From an uncultured Flavobacteriales bacterium (GTDB lineage Bacteria > Bacteroidota > Bacteroidia > Flavobacteriales_D > Crocinitomicaceae): a DNA stretch of 64,000 bases. The notes under the pieces were generated by a model that did not search any database, was not told where the DNA came from, and saw only the letters and a program-made list of their open reading frames with translations. Of this stretch, positions 1-7,362 are shown one piece after another. The DNA lies in NCBI GenBank assembly GCA_913054135.1, contig CAJXJK010000015.1, positions 1 to 64,000 of the forward strand. Reading direction: 5' to 3'. Numbering within the stretch: position 1 is the stretch's first letter; each line of letters begins with the position of its first letter. A program made the translations under genes and the position numbers.

Positions 1-957
1 CATCTCACCCAACTGTTTATACTCTATCAAAAAGGCATCATGCCCGTAATTTGAATCGATCGTACCTAATTGCGCATTAGGAATATTTTCTTTTATAAAC
101 TCCTGCTCGCTCAATGGGAACAAGAGATCAGAGCTTACCCCAACTACTAATGTCTTCGCTTTTACTTCTGAAAGCGCTTCTTTAAATCCTATCCTTCCTC
201 TCGAAACGTCATGGCTATCCATCACCTTTGTTAGCAAATGGTATGAATAAGGATTAAATCGAGATTCAAATTTCTCACCTTGATAAGAGATGTAAGAACT
301 TGCTTTGTGCCCAAATGCCTTGCGCTCAACATCAGTTTGTTTTATCTTAAAGTCTTCATACGAACGATAAGAGAGCATTGCCACTGCCCTAGCAGCCTTC
401 AACCCTTCTCTCCCTCCGGTTTTTAACCCAAATGTCAAATCAGACTTCAAAGCAATTCTTTGCGCCTCGTTAAAAGCAATTCCAAACGGAGAATGCACTG
501 CGTTCGTGGCAATTAGAATTAAGTTCTTTGCAAATTCTGGTTGATCTATTGACCATTCCAAAGCTTGCTGACCACCCAATGAAGCGCCGATCAAAATATC
601 AACAGTTGAGATATTCAGATAATCTGCCAATAACTTGTGAGCGCCGACAAGATCTCGCACAGTTAAGTCAGGAAAAGTGAGAGGCTCTTCTTCATCTGAT
701 GGCCCAGTAGAACCATAGCAAGAACCTATCACATTTGCACAAACTATTTTATAGTCGACAGGAGAAAAGAGGTGATTCAAACCGAACAAGCCTGACCACC
801 ACTGTTGCGGATTACTGTCTCCGGTTAAGGCATGGCAAACCCAAATTGTTTTGTCAGCAAATGGATTTCCTTTGACCGTGTACGCAATCTTCAAACCGTC
901 TAAAGATTGACCTGACTCTAAAATATACTTATCGTGATGTAAAAAATAATTGTTCAT
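1..957 (-). CDS. metX: Homoserine O-acetyltransferase, 3' end cut by window edge
   Basis: Transfers acetyl from acetyl-CoA to homoserine, the activating step of methionine synthesis by direct sulfhydrylation; cytoplasmic alpha/beta-hydrolase fold. I translated the first 319 codons: an N-terminal HALTGDS segment, the nucleophile elbow GASLGG with Ser at about residue 126, an acidic SSDLLFP segment, and the late catalytic His in GHDAF about 13 residues before the edge. All three catalytic positions are therefore visible and only a short C-terminus is missing. The ATG at 957 follows an A-rich stretch. Upstream lie a hairpin, a Met/Cys-rich leader ORF and a SAM-I riboswitch, which fits a methionine gene. 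A succinyl- rather than acetyl-transferase cannot be excluded from sequence alone. Confidence 0.93.
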   Translation of the reverse strand, partial: MNNYFLHHDKYILESGQSLDGLKIAYTVKGNPFADKTIWVCHALTGDSNPQQWWSGLFGLNHLFSPVDYKIVCANVIGSCYGSTGPSDEEEPLTFPDLTVRDLVGAHKLLADYLNISTVDILIGASLGGQQALEWSIDQPEFAKNLILIATNAVHSPFGIAFNEAQRIALKSDLTFGLKTGGREGLKAARAVAMLSYRSYEDFKIKQTDVERKAFGHKASSYISYQGEKFESRFNPYSYHLLTKVMDSHDVSRGRIGFKEALSEVKAKTLVVGVSSDLLFPLSEQEFIKENIPNAQLGTIDSNYGHDAFLIEYKQLGEM

Positions 958-981
958 TCTAAATTGTGTTTAATGTTATGA

Positions 982-1001
982 TGCGCATAGAACTATGCAC
1001 A
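982..1001 (-). promoter_or_regulatory. 9-bp hairpin just upstream of metX start
   Basis: On the minus strand TGTGCATAG is followed by a two-base spacer and CTATGCGCA, giving nine pairs (one G-T). It lies between the leader ORF stop (1033) and the metX ATG (957). No T-run follows, so it is not an intrinsic terminator. A role in translation of metX or in mRNA stability is inference. Confidence 0.5.
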
Positions 1002-1032
1002 ATAATTGATTTCAGGAAATTTCAGAAAGTTC

Positions 1033-1137
1033 CTAGCAACAATGCCAACAAAGCATTGAACACATTTGAATGTCAGAAGAAATAATAAGGCTACTGCCTT
1101 TTCGTACTTTTAATTCTTTTCTTGATGTTGTCTTCAT
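1033..1137 (-). CDS. 34-residue Met/Cys-rich leader peptide ORF
   Basis: Complete small ORF from ATG at 1137 to TAG at 1033. The N-terminal half is basic (MKTTSRKELKVRKG), the middle reads SSLIISSDIQ, and the last ten codons are MCSMLCWHCC: two Met, four Cys, Trp and His. It begins 12 bases after the 3' end of the SAM-I riboswitch and ends 76 bases before metX. Position and composition resemble amino-acid-sensing leader peptides, here for sulfur amino acids, but translation is unproven. The alternative is a chance ORF in the metX leader; the run of sulfur residues at the stop makes that less attractive. I recognise no named family. Confidence 0.5.
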   Translation of the reverse strand: MKTTSRKELKVRKGSSLIISSDIQMCSMLCWHCC

Positions 1138-1148
1138 TTCGTAATTAA

Positions 1149-1251
1149 TTTATATTTCTCTCGGCTTATGCTTTGAGCAGGAATTGGCACCTTTTCTTCC
1201 GAATGGTTGCCAGAGGGTCACAGAGCCTGTCTCTTACCTCTTCTTTATAAA
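1149..1251 (-). promoter_or_regulatory. SAM-I (S-box) riboswitch
   Basis: The minus strand carries the S-box core in order: GAGGTAAGAGACAGG, then CTCTGTGACCCTCTGGCAACC, then GGTGCCAATTCCTGC, then GAGAGAAA. These match the known P2/kink-turn, the GCAACC/GGTGC P3 strands and the AATTCCTGC core of SAM-I aptamers. A closing P1 is visible as TTTATA (1251-1246) with TATAAA (1154-1149). The aptamer lies about 30 bases after a Bacteroidota promoter and upstream of metX. There is no terminator helix with a T-run between it and metX, so control probably acts on translation; the nearest initiation region is that of the leader ORF at 1137. Confidence 0.9.
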
Positions 1252-1288
1252 TCGAATTACATGTTACGAGAACCGTATTTCGACACCA

Positions 1289-1320
1289 CAAATTTAACGT
1301 CAAATATTTTTAATCTCCAA
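1289..1320 (-). promoter_or_regulatory. Promoter of the metX leader
   Basis: Minus-strand TTG (1320-1318), a 21-base spacer, then TAAATTTG (1296-1289), a full match to the Bacteroidota -33/-7 pattern. The start point would be near 1283, about 30 bases before the riboswitch. Confidence 0.7.
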
Positions 1321-1373
1321 GAAAAAAATTAAACTAATTTCATTTTATGAGTAAAATCAATACTTTCAAGAGC

Positions 1374-1407
1374 AAAAAAAATCCACTTACCAATGAAAAG
1401 TGGATTA
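1374..1407 (-). terminator. Terminator of glnN
   Basis: Minus-strand stem AATCCACTT / AAGTGGATT with a nine-base loop followed by eight T, 20 bases past the glnN stop. Confidence 0.85.
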
Positions 1408-1428
1408 ATTGTTACCAATATTGCTTTG

Positions 1429-3618
1429 TTATTTTGTAAAAAGTAGCTCTCTTAATTTCGGTAAAGGCCACATTTCATCATCAACCATAATCTCTAATTT
1501 ATCAGCATGATATCTGATCTCATCAAATAATGATTTCACCTTATCACAATAAGCATAAGCTTTCTTTCTTGAATCCTCAATGTTATTAGCCTTCTTACGC
1601 TCATCAATCATGATATTAACCTTATCATTCATTTCATTCACGTGCTTAGAAATTGATTTGATAAAATTGATTTGAGTTTTTGCTGCAGCCTTACCTTCTT
1701 TAGCCCCAAGTACACTCATTAAACCTTCAACATTCTCAATTAAGACATTTTGATATTCTATTGCTGCTGGTAAAATGTGATTTTTAGAAAGGTCGCCAAT
1801 CACTCTAGCTTCAATTTGAATTTTAAGAATATAATTCTCTAACTCAATCTCATGTCTTGCTTCCATTTCTACGTTAGAAAGGATACCGTGATTGTTGAAT
1901 AAATTTTTCGTCTCTTTTTTACTCCAAACATCTAATGCTCTTGGAGTATCCTTTAAATTTGAAAGCCCTCTTTTCTCTGCTTCTTTCACCCACTCATCAC
2001 CATAACCGTTACCTTCAAATCTAATTTTCTTAGATTCTTTTATGAGTACTTGCAACTCTTTTAAAATCGCCTCATCCTTCTTCTCTCCCTGCTTGATTTG
2101 AGAATCAACATTCTTTTTAAAGTCAATCAGTTGATTTGCAACAATTGTATTCAATACAGTCATTGCGTGAGCACAATTTGCTGTAGAACCTACAGCTCTA
2201 AATTCAAATTTATTACCAGTAAAAGCAAAAGGAGAAGTTCTGTTTCTATCTGTATTATCAAGTAGTAACTGAGGTATCTTCCCAATACTTAACTTTAATT
2301 CTGTTTTGGCCTCTGGTGTCATTTTTCCAGCCTTAATACTCTTCTCTAAATCATCTAACATTTTAGATAATTGTGTTCCAATAAACACAGAAATGATTGC
2401 AGGTGGAGCTTCGTTGGCTCCTAACCTATGATCATTTGAAGCTGAAGCAATTGCTGCTCTCAATAAATCAGCATTATCATGAATAGCTTTTATTGTGTTC
2501 ACGAAGAAAGTTAAGAACTGCATATTTGACTTAGGATTCTTTCCTGGCTGTAATAAGTTCACCCCAGTATTAGTACCCATTGACCAGTTATTATGTTTTC
2601 CTGAACCGTTGATGCCAGCAAATGGCTTCTCATGCAATAAAACTCTGAAATTATGCTTTCTAGCAACTTTCTCCATCACATCCATCAATAATAAATTGTG
2701 GTCGTTGGCGATATTCACTTCTTCAAACATTGGAGCACACTCAAATTGATTCGGAGCTACCTCATTATGTCTAGTAGTCACTGGTATACCTAATAAATGA
2801 GATTCGTATTCGAACTCTCTCATAAAGGCAGTAGCTCTTTCTGGAATAGATCCAAAATAGTGATCATCTAACTGCTGTCCCTTAGCAGGTGCATGTCCAA
2901 AAACAGCTCTTCCCGTCATTACTAAATCAGGTCTTGCGTTATATAATGCTGTATCTACCAAGAAATACTCTTGCTCCCAACCAAGTGTCGCACCTACGTT
3001 AGTTACATTCTTATCAAAGTATTGACAAATATCTTTAGCTGCATCCTCTACTAAATCCAAAGCCTTTAATAATGGCATTTTGTAATCTAAAGCCTCACCT
3101 GTATAAGCAATAAACACTGTAGGAATACAAAGAGTTTGACCAATTACGAAAGCTGGAGAAGTTGGATCCCAAGCTGTATAACCTCTTGCTTCAAAAGTAT
3201 TTCTTATTCCTCCATTAGGAAAAGAAGAGGCGTCTGGCTCTTGTTGAATTAACAAATCACCTTCAAATCTTTCAATTGCCTTTCCAGGACCAATTGGCTT
3301 AAAGAAACCGTCATGCTTTTCAGCTGTTGCCCCTGTCAATGGCTGAAACCAGTGCGTATAATGCGTAGCTCCCTTTGAAATAGCCCAATCTTTCATGGCT
3401 GTCGCAATTTGATCAGCATGTGTTCTATCTACGGTTGTTCCGTTCTCAACTGCTGATCTCACAATTTTGTAAGCATCTTCAGTTAAACACTCTCTCATTT
3501 TATCTAGGTGAAAAGTGTTTTCACCAAAATATTCAGAAACTCTTCTATCTGGAGTTTTCATGTGCTGAGGAACCCTATTTAAGACTTCATCAAAAGCTTT
3601 ACTACGAGAATTTGCCAT
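1429..3618 (-). CDS. glnN: Glutamine synthetase type III
   Basis: ATP-dependent amidation of glutamate to glutamine; cytoplasmic. The 729-residue length is that of GSIII, well above GSI/GSII (about 350-470). Recognisable parts are the N-terminal segment with VSEYFGENTF, the GWEQEYFLVD metal-binding glutamate segment, NEVAPNQFECAP, and the GINGSGKHNNWSMGTN ATP/glutamate-binding stretch, followed by the long GSIII-specific helical C-terminus. It stands alone with its own promoter and terminator and is divergent from hsp20. A GGGGG/CCCCC inverted repeat flanks its promoter. Function is secure; regulation by nitrogen is expected from the family but not shown here. Confidence 0.97.
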   Translation of the reverse strand: MANSRSKAFDEVLNRVPQHMKTPDRRVSEYFGENTFHLDKMRECLTEDAYKIVRSAVENGTTVDRTHADQIATAMKDWAISKGATHYTHWFQPLTGATAEKHDGFFKPIGPGKAIERFEGDLLIQQEPDASSFPNGGIRNTFEARGYTAWDPTSPAFVIGQTLCIPTVFIAYTGEALDYKMPLLKALDLVEDAAKDICQYFDKNVTNVGATLGWEQEYFLVDTALYNARPDLVMTGRAVFGHAPAKGQQLDDHYFGSIPERATAFMREFEYESHLLGIPVTTRHNEVAPNQFECAPMFEEVNIANDHNLLLMDVMEKVARKHNFRVLLHEKPFAGINGSGKHNNWSMGTNTGVNLLQPGKNPKSNMQFLTFFVNTIKAIHDNADLLRAAIASASNDHRLGANEAPPAIISVFIGTQLSKMLDDLEKSIKAGKMTPEAKTELKLSIGKIPQLLLDNTDRNRTSPFAFTGNKFEFRAVGSTANCAHAMTVLNTIVANQLIDFKKNVDSQIKQGEKKDEAILKELQVLIKESKKIRFEGNGYGDEWVKEAEKRGLSNLKDTPRALDVWSKKETKNLFNNHGILSNVEMEARHEIELENYILKIQIEARVIGDLSKNHILPAAIEYQNVLIENVEGLMSVLGAKEGKAAAKTQINFIKSISKHVNEMNDKVNIMIDERKKANNIEDSRKKAYAYCDKVKSLFDEIRYHADKLEIMVDDEMWPLPKLRELLFTK

Positions 3619-3646
3619 TTTTCAACTATTTTTTAATAATTTTTGA

Positions 3647-3680
3647 CGAAGGTATCCATTTTTTAGGGGGTATTTTCAAA
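3647..3680 (-). promoter_or_regulatory. Promoter of glnN
   Basis: Minus-strand TTTG (3680-3677), 22-base spacer, then TACCTTCG (3654-3647), one mismatch from TAnnTTTG. AGGGGG (3665-3670 on the plus strand) lies in the spacer and the complementary C-run is at 3705-3711. Confidence 0.5.
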
Positions 3681-3764
3681 AAAAACATACTTTTTTATTA
3701 ACAACCCCCCCTCTTTTTAATCAACAATTAAGAGATAAGATGCTTTTTTACTTTAAATAGTAGA

Positions 3765-3834
3765 ATTGACAGTTCAAAACGGCTTAAACTGTCTAATTGG
3801 CAGAACAATTTCTATTCAAGTGTCATTTTGGCCG
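3765..3834 (+). promoter_or_regulatory. Operator-like repeat cluster upstream of hsp20
   Basis: Related half-sites cluster here: AATTGACAGTT facing AACTGTCTAATT across about 12 bases, then TGTCTAATTGGCAG (3790-3803) and TGTCATTTTGGCCG (3821-3834) repeated 31 bases apart on the same strand. The segment TTGGCAGAACAATTTCT weakly resembles a sigma-54 site. The regulator is unknown. Confidence 0.4.
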
Positions 3835-3897
3835 AAATAATCAATTGGTACCCTATTTGAACATGCTAAACCAAACGAACAATTAAAATTAGAAACA

Positions 3898-4350
3898 ATG
3901 ATTACGCAAAGAATTAATAAAATACCTAGAAGAGCACATAACGGATTTGATGATTTATTTAATGAGATAATTGGATTCCCTTTAAAAGACATAAATGAAT
4001 CTGTAAGTAAATTCAGATCAAGACCTAAATCAAACATTGTAGAAGTTGAAGACGGCTTCAGAATTGAATTGGTAATTCCTGGGTTTGAAAAGGAAGATAT
4101 TTCAATTGAAATGAAAGATTCAATTTTATCTATCCATTCAGATAAGGAAGTGGAAAAGGTAGAAACGAAAGAAAACTATACCACCAGAGAGTTTAGCAGA
4201 GATACATTCAAGAGAAGCTTCACGATTCCAGATGGAATTGAGGAATCAAAAATCACTGCAGACTTAACAGCTGGAATTCTCTCAATAAGCTTACCAAAGA
4301 GTAAAAAAGCTAAAGAGAAAGAAGAAACGAAACAAATTAAGATTTCATAA
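3898..4350 (+). CDS. Small heat shock protein, Hsp20/alpha-crystallin family
   Basis: ATP-independent holdase chaperone that binds unfolding cytoplasmic proteins. The 150 residues fit the family. The N-terminal 40 residues include GFDDLFNEIIGFP; the alpha-crystallin domain runs from about residue 43 to 140, with EVEDGFRIELVIPGF, the beta-strand core KDSILSIHSDKE and the signature SFTIPDGIE...AGILSISLPK; a short Lys/Glu tail ends in IKIS, giving an IxI-type anchor for oligomerisation. The gene is monocistronic, with an operator-like upstream region and an intrinsic terminator 8 bases past the stop. Confidence 0.95.
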   Translation: MITQRINKIPRRAHNGFDDLFNEIIGFPLKDINESVSKFRSRPKSNIVEVEDGFRIELVIPGFEKEDISIEMKDSILSIHSDKEVEKVETKENYTTREFSRDTFKRSFTIPDGIEESKITADLTAGILSISLPKSKKAKEKEETKQIKIS

Positions 4351-4357
4351 TAAGGGT

Positions 4358-4387
4358 TGCCGGTGAGGACCGGCATATTTTTTCATA
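4358..4387 (+). terminator. Terminator of hsp20
   Basis: Perfect stem TGCCGGT / ACCGGCA with loop GAGG, followed by a T-rich run. Confidence 0.9.
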
Positions 4388-4391
4388 GTTC

Positions 4392-4429
4392 AAAAAAAGG
4401 GCTGATTCAATTGAATCAGCCCTTTTTGA
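4392..4429 (-). terminator. Terminator of the DUF4836-like gene, bidirectional
   Basis: GGGCTGATTCAATTGAATCAGCCC palindrome split as GGGCTGATTC / GAATCAGCCC around a four-base loop, with A-run before and T-run after, so it can act on both strands. It sits 18 bases past the stop of the minus-strand gene. Confidence 0.85.
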
Positions 4430-4446
4430 TTGTCTTATAGTTGAGA

Positions 4447-6192
4447 TTATTTATTCAAATCGTCAAACGCATCATTTATTGCGTCTTCTACTTCATCTAA
4501 ATTAATATCATCTAGCGCTTCATTTAAATCATTTTCTAAATCATTGAAAGCATCTTCAGTATCTTGAACAGCTTGCTCAAGTTCCGCTTCCATTGAAGGG
4601 TTAGACATCTTTTCAAAATCAGATAAGGCCGATCCAATTGCTTCAGTTAAAACTTTCAATGCATTCTGAGACTTATCTCTCATATTCATCACAATTCTCC
4701 CTCCTTTTATATCAAACGAGAAAGTCATGTCTTCAGAAAGATTTCTGTATTGCTCTGGCATTTCATTCAGCTCTTCTTCTGATGCAAATTTTGAGATATC
4801 AATATACATCCCGAATGGTTTAGCATTGATCACCCCATCAGGGTTATTGATTTTCTTTCCTTCCCCTGCTGCAATCATGTTAACCCAAGCTGTATCGTTT
4901 GAAGCAAAAAGCGCATTATCACTCAAATAAATCATTGCTGCGTCAATTTTCACAACTCCATTTTCCCAAACTTCCATTTCGGGTAAATCTAAGTCTTCAT
5001 CTGATGCTTCACCACTCATACTAAGTTCTAACATCTCAGACATCTTTGTCTTAATGTATGAGGCGTCATCCAATCCAATTACAAATGCTGAAATTGGCTC
5101 AGTCTCTTTCGATTCAAAAGATTCGCCATAACCAAAGTCAATCATTTCAACTTTAGTTCTTATTCCGTCAACCATCCAAACAATATCACCATTCATTGAC
5201 TTCTTTAAGTCTTCAACAGACAAGCCTAACTCTTCAGCTTCTCCCATCATTTTATCATATTCAAACTCTGACTGCTCTTTAAAATAATCCATGGCCCCAT
5301 TAGTCTCGAAACCTAATGAACCAGCCATTAATGGATTTTCAGTTTTTCCGTAAGAAAGCATTTCACTACTCACACCTTCCTGAGGAATAAAAGAAAGCTG
5401 CGCTAGAAGATCTTCAGAAAGATCAGCTACCATCTCCATTTCCATTGATCCGTTCTCGAAATTCACGAAAACATCATAAGCCATTCCTTTGATCATATCC
5501 TCCATTCCTTCAACTTCATCTTCTCCCATTTGCATCATTTCGTAATAATCATAGAATCCAACACCATCATATCTCATTGCGATATCAGCATCTTTCCCCA
5601 AAAACTTTTCCCACTCTTCATCAATCTCTCCCTCTTCAGAAGCTTTAAGGACTTCAATGTTTTTATCCACCATTTTCTGACCTTCATCTCCACCGCCACT
5701 TAGCATTGCCATCAAGTTGATTGGAATATTTGAAATGATAGCAATGTCTTCATCCCATACCACACAGTACATTTCGCTTTCTTTGATAGCATAATTAATT
5801 CCATCTTTTTCTTTGATTTCGGCATTTGCCTCTGTCTCCATCAAATCAGTAAACTTTTCTTGATCACCAACCTTAAAGATTCCATAAAAGTTAGGGGTAA
5901 AAGACTCCCCTTCACCCACAATCACCTGAACATCTGTTGAATAATCAATCCCAGTAACTTCAGCTTTCAAAAAGAATCCTAAAACTTCCATATAAGTAAA
6001 AGGAATAGTTCCCTCTTTCATGATTTCTGACTTATCCATCAAATTTTGAAGATTCATGTTCGCCACAAAAAATGGACTGTCAATCTTGCTCATCATAGCA
6101 GACACCTTCTGCTCCCTTGTTCTGTCTGTTCCACAACTAGTCACTATTAATGTTAATGCAGTGAGAACTAATACTTTCTTAAATAATTTCAT
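4447..6192 (-). CDS. Large lipoprotein, DUF4836-like
   Basis: Predicted outer-membrane or periplasm-facing lipoprotein of 581 residues: MKLFKKVLVLTALTLIVTSC gives a lipoprotein signal with Cys at residue 20. The mature part opens with SPFFVANMNLQNLM and continues with repeated acidic segments, resembling DUF4836 proteins of Bacteroidota; the last 60 residues are very acidic. Function unknown. The start at 6192 is chosen over an in-frame ATG at 6225 because the latter overlaps the promoter box at 6223-6230 and would precede the signal peptide. It is divergent from the 6280 gene and its promoter interlocks with that gene's. Confidence 0.8.
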   Translation of the reverse strand: MKLFKKVLVLTALTLIVTSCGTDRTREQKVSAMMSKIDSPFFVANMNLQNLMDKSEIMKEGTIPFTYMEVLGFFLKAEVTGIDYSTDVQVIVGEGESFTPNFYGIFKVGDQEKFTDLMETEANAEIKEKDGINYAIKESEMYCVVWDEDIAIISNIPINLMAMLSGGGDEGQKMVDKNIEVLKASEEGEIDEEWEKFLGKDADIAMRYDGVGFYDYYEMMQMGEDEVEGMEDMIKGMAYDVFVNFENGSMEMEMVADLSEDLLAQLSFIPQEGVSSEMLSYGKTENPLMAGSLGFETNGAMDYFKEQSEFEYDKMMGEAEELGLSVEDLKKSMNGDIVWMVDGIRTKVEMIDFGYGESFESKETEPISAFVIGLDDASYIKTKMSEMLELSMSGEASDEDLDLPEMEVWENGVVKIDAAMIYLSDNALFASNDTAWVNMIAAGEGKKINNPDGVINAKPFGMYIDISKFASEEELNEMPEQYRNLSEDMTFSFDIKGGRIVMNMRDKSQNALKVLTEAIGSALSDFEKMSNPSMEAELEQAVQDTEDAFNDLENDLNEALDDINLDEVEDAINDAFDDLNK

Positions 6193-6222
6193 TATAAAAT
6201 GTTGTTTTTGAAATAACGCTTT

Positions 6223-6251
6223 CAAAGTTAATTAAATTTCATTGTAGCCAA
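6223..6251 (-). promoter_or_regulatory. Promoter of the DUF4836-like gene
   Basis: Minus-strand TTG (6251-6249), 18-base spacer, TAACTTTG (6230-6223). It overlaps the divergent promoter at 6242-6271. Confidence 0.7.
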
Positions 6252-6271
6252 TGTTTTCCATATTATCTTTG
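6242..6271 (+). promoter_or_regulatory. Promoter of the 6280 gene
   Basis: TTG (6242-6244), 19-base spacer, TATCTTTG (6264-6271). The predicted start of transcription falls within a few bases of the ATG at 6280. Confidence 0.75.
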
Positions 6272-6279
6272 CAATAATC

Positions 6280-6855
6280 ATGCACATGATTGAACCATAT
6301 TATAATTGGCGCGGATTTTATACTGCTGAAAACGATATTCATTCACCTTTTTACGAAAGAGTTTACAGTGAATTTGAGTTTACTGATTCTATCTACAACT
6401 ACTTGATTCACCCGCAATGGGATAACATTGGTTCTCCTTCTCTTTTTATTAAAATACTTTTCGCAGATTATGATGAAGGATTCGCCGTAATTGAACTTTT
6501 TGGAGAATGGAATGATGCCGTTCAGAACGACATTATGATTTTTAAGCGTGATATTATTGAGGTCATGATGCAATGTGGAATCTCAAAATTCGCATTGATA
6601 GCTGAAAATGTACTCAACTTTCATGCTGATGGAGATGACTACTATGAAGAATGGTTTGAAGAAGTTGAAGACGCAAATGGCTGGATTGCAATGATCAACC
6701 TAAGACAGCATGTTTTAGAAGAAATGAAGTCTGAAAACCTCGATTCATATTTCGTTTTAGGCGGAGAGCTAGCTGATTACAGTTGGAGAACAATGACACC
6801 TGCACAATTCTACTCAAGTATTGAAAGGTATGTGATGAAAAGACTAGGTATGTAG
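6280..6855 (+). CDS. Uncharacterised 191-residue protein
   Basis: I do not recognise a family. The protein has no signal peptide or membrane segment, so it is probably cytoplasmic. It is rich in aromatic and acidic residues (IEPYYNWRGFYT at the start, DYYEEWFEEVEDANGW in the middle) with alternating beta-like and helical stretches. Start alternatives are the ATG at 6280 and another at 6286; the promoter box ends at 6271, so either would give an almost leaderless mRNA. The 3' end overlaps the convergent Nudix gene by 12 bases. Confidence 0.75.
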   Translation: MHMIEPYYNWRGFYTAENDIHSPFYERVYSEFEFTDSIYNYLIHPQWDNIGSPSLFIKILFADYDEGFAVIELFGEWNDAVQNDIMIFKRDIIEVMMQCGISKFALIAENVLNFHADGDDYYEEWFEEVEDANGWIAMINLRQHVLEEMKSENLDSYFVLGGELADYSWRTMTPAQFYSSIERYVMKRLGM

Positions 6856-7281
6856 TTCAAGCAATCTTGAAACGACCTTTTTATCAATTGGAAAAGTAAA
6901 ATCAACATTAGCTAGATTTCTAATTTTCACCCATTCAAAAGTCTGATCTTCAAAATCCATCACTCCTCTTTTGGTGAGGTCGATTTTGTCAAGTTCATTT
7001 GAAAAAACATTATAATAAAATGAGATAAGCTGATCAGCAGGATTAAAAGCTGAGATTTGGAGAAAATCATTCACGTAAAATTGACTATCTACATTAATCT
7101 CAATATCTAATTCTTCTTTGAATTCTCTATGTAAACAATCTGCAATTCCCTCACCCTTCTCTAGTCCTCCCCCGGGAAATTTGGTCATCAAAAAACCTTT
7201 CCGACTCTCATGGGTTATAAGTACAGAATCATCACTGATTAACAATCCGTAAACTCTTAAATTGAAATTTGTAACATTCAT
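6844..7281 (-). CDS. Nudix hydrolase
   Basis: Hydrolyses a nucleoside diphosphate linked to another moiety; substrate not predictable. The Nudix box occupies residues 38-60: GG-x5-E-x7-REF-x-EEL with GGGLEKGEG, REFKEEL and a following DI, all key residues present. At 145 residues it is a minimal Nudix domain; cytoplasmic. The upstream promoter box TATCTTTG is at 7301-7308 on the minus strand, back-to-back with that of the carboxylase gene. Confidence 0.92.
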   Translation of the reverse strand: MNVTNFNLRVYGLLISDDSVLITHESRKGFLMTKFPGGGLEKGEGIADCLHREFKEELDIEINVDSQFYVNDFLQISAFNPADQLISFYYNVFSNELDKIDLTKRGVMDFEDQTFEWVKIRNLANVDFTFPIDKKVVSRLLELHT

Positions 7282-7300
7282 TCAGCAGAAAATTGAGGTT

Positions 7301-7308
7301 CAAAGATA
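7301..7308 (-). promoter_or_regulatory. Promoter -7 box of the Nudix gene
   Basis: Minus-strand TATCTTTG, 19 bases before the ATG. I found no well-placed TTG. Confidence 0.5.
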
Positions 7309-7327
7309 AAATCTATCTTCAAACTAG

Positions 7328-7335
7328 TATATTTG
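7328..7335 (+). promoter_or_regulatory. Promoter -7 box of the carboxylase gene
   Basis: TATATTTG, 27 bases before the ATG at 7363; no clear -33 element. Confidence 0.5.
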
Positions 7336-7362
7336 AAATCGCTACAACTACAGTAAAATAAT

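Noticed and set aside
3800-3814. Sigma-54 promoter for hsp20
   Set aside because: TTGGCAGAACAATTTC matches the -24 part but the -12 GC is TC; too weak to call.
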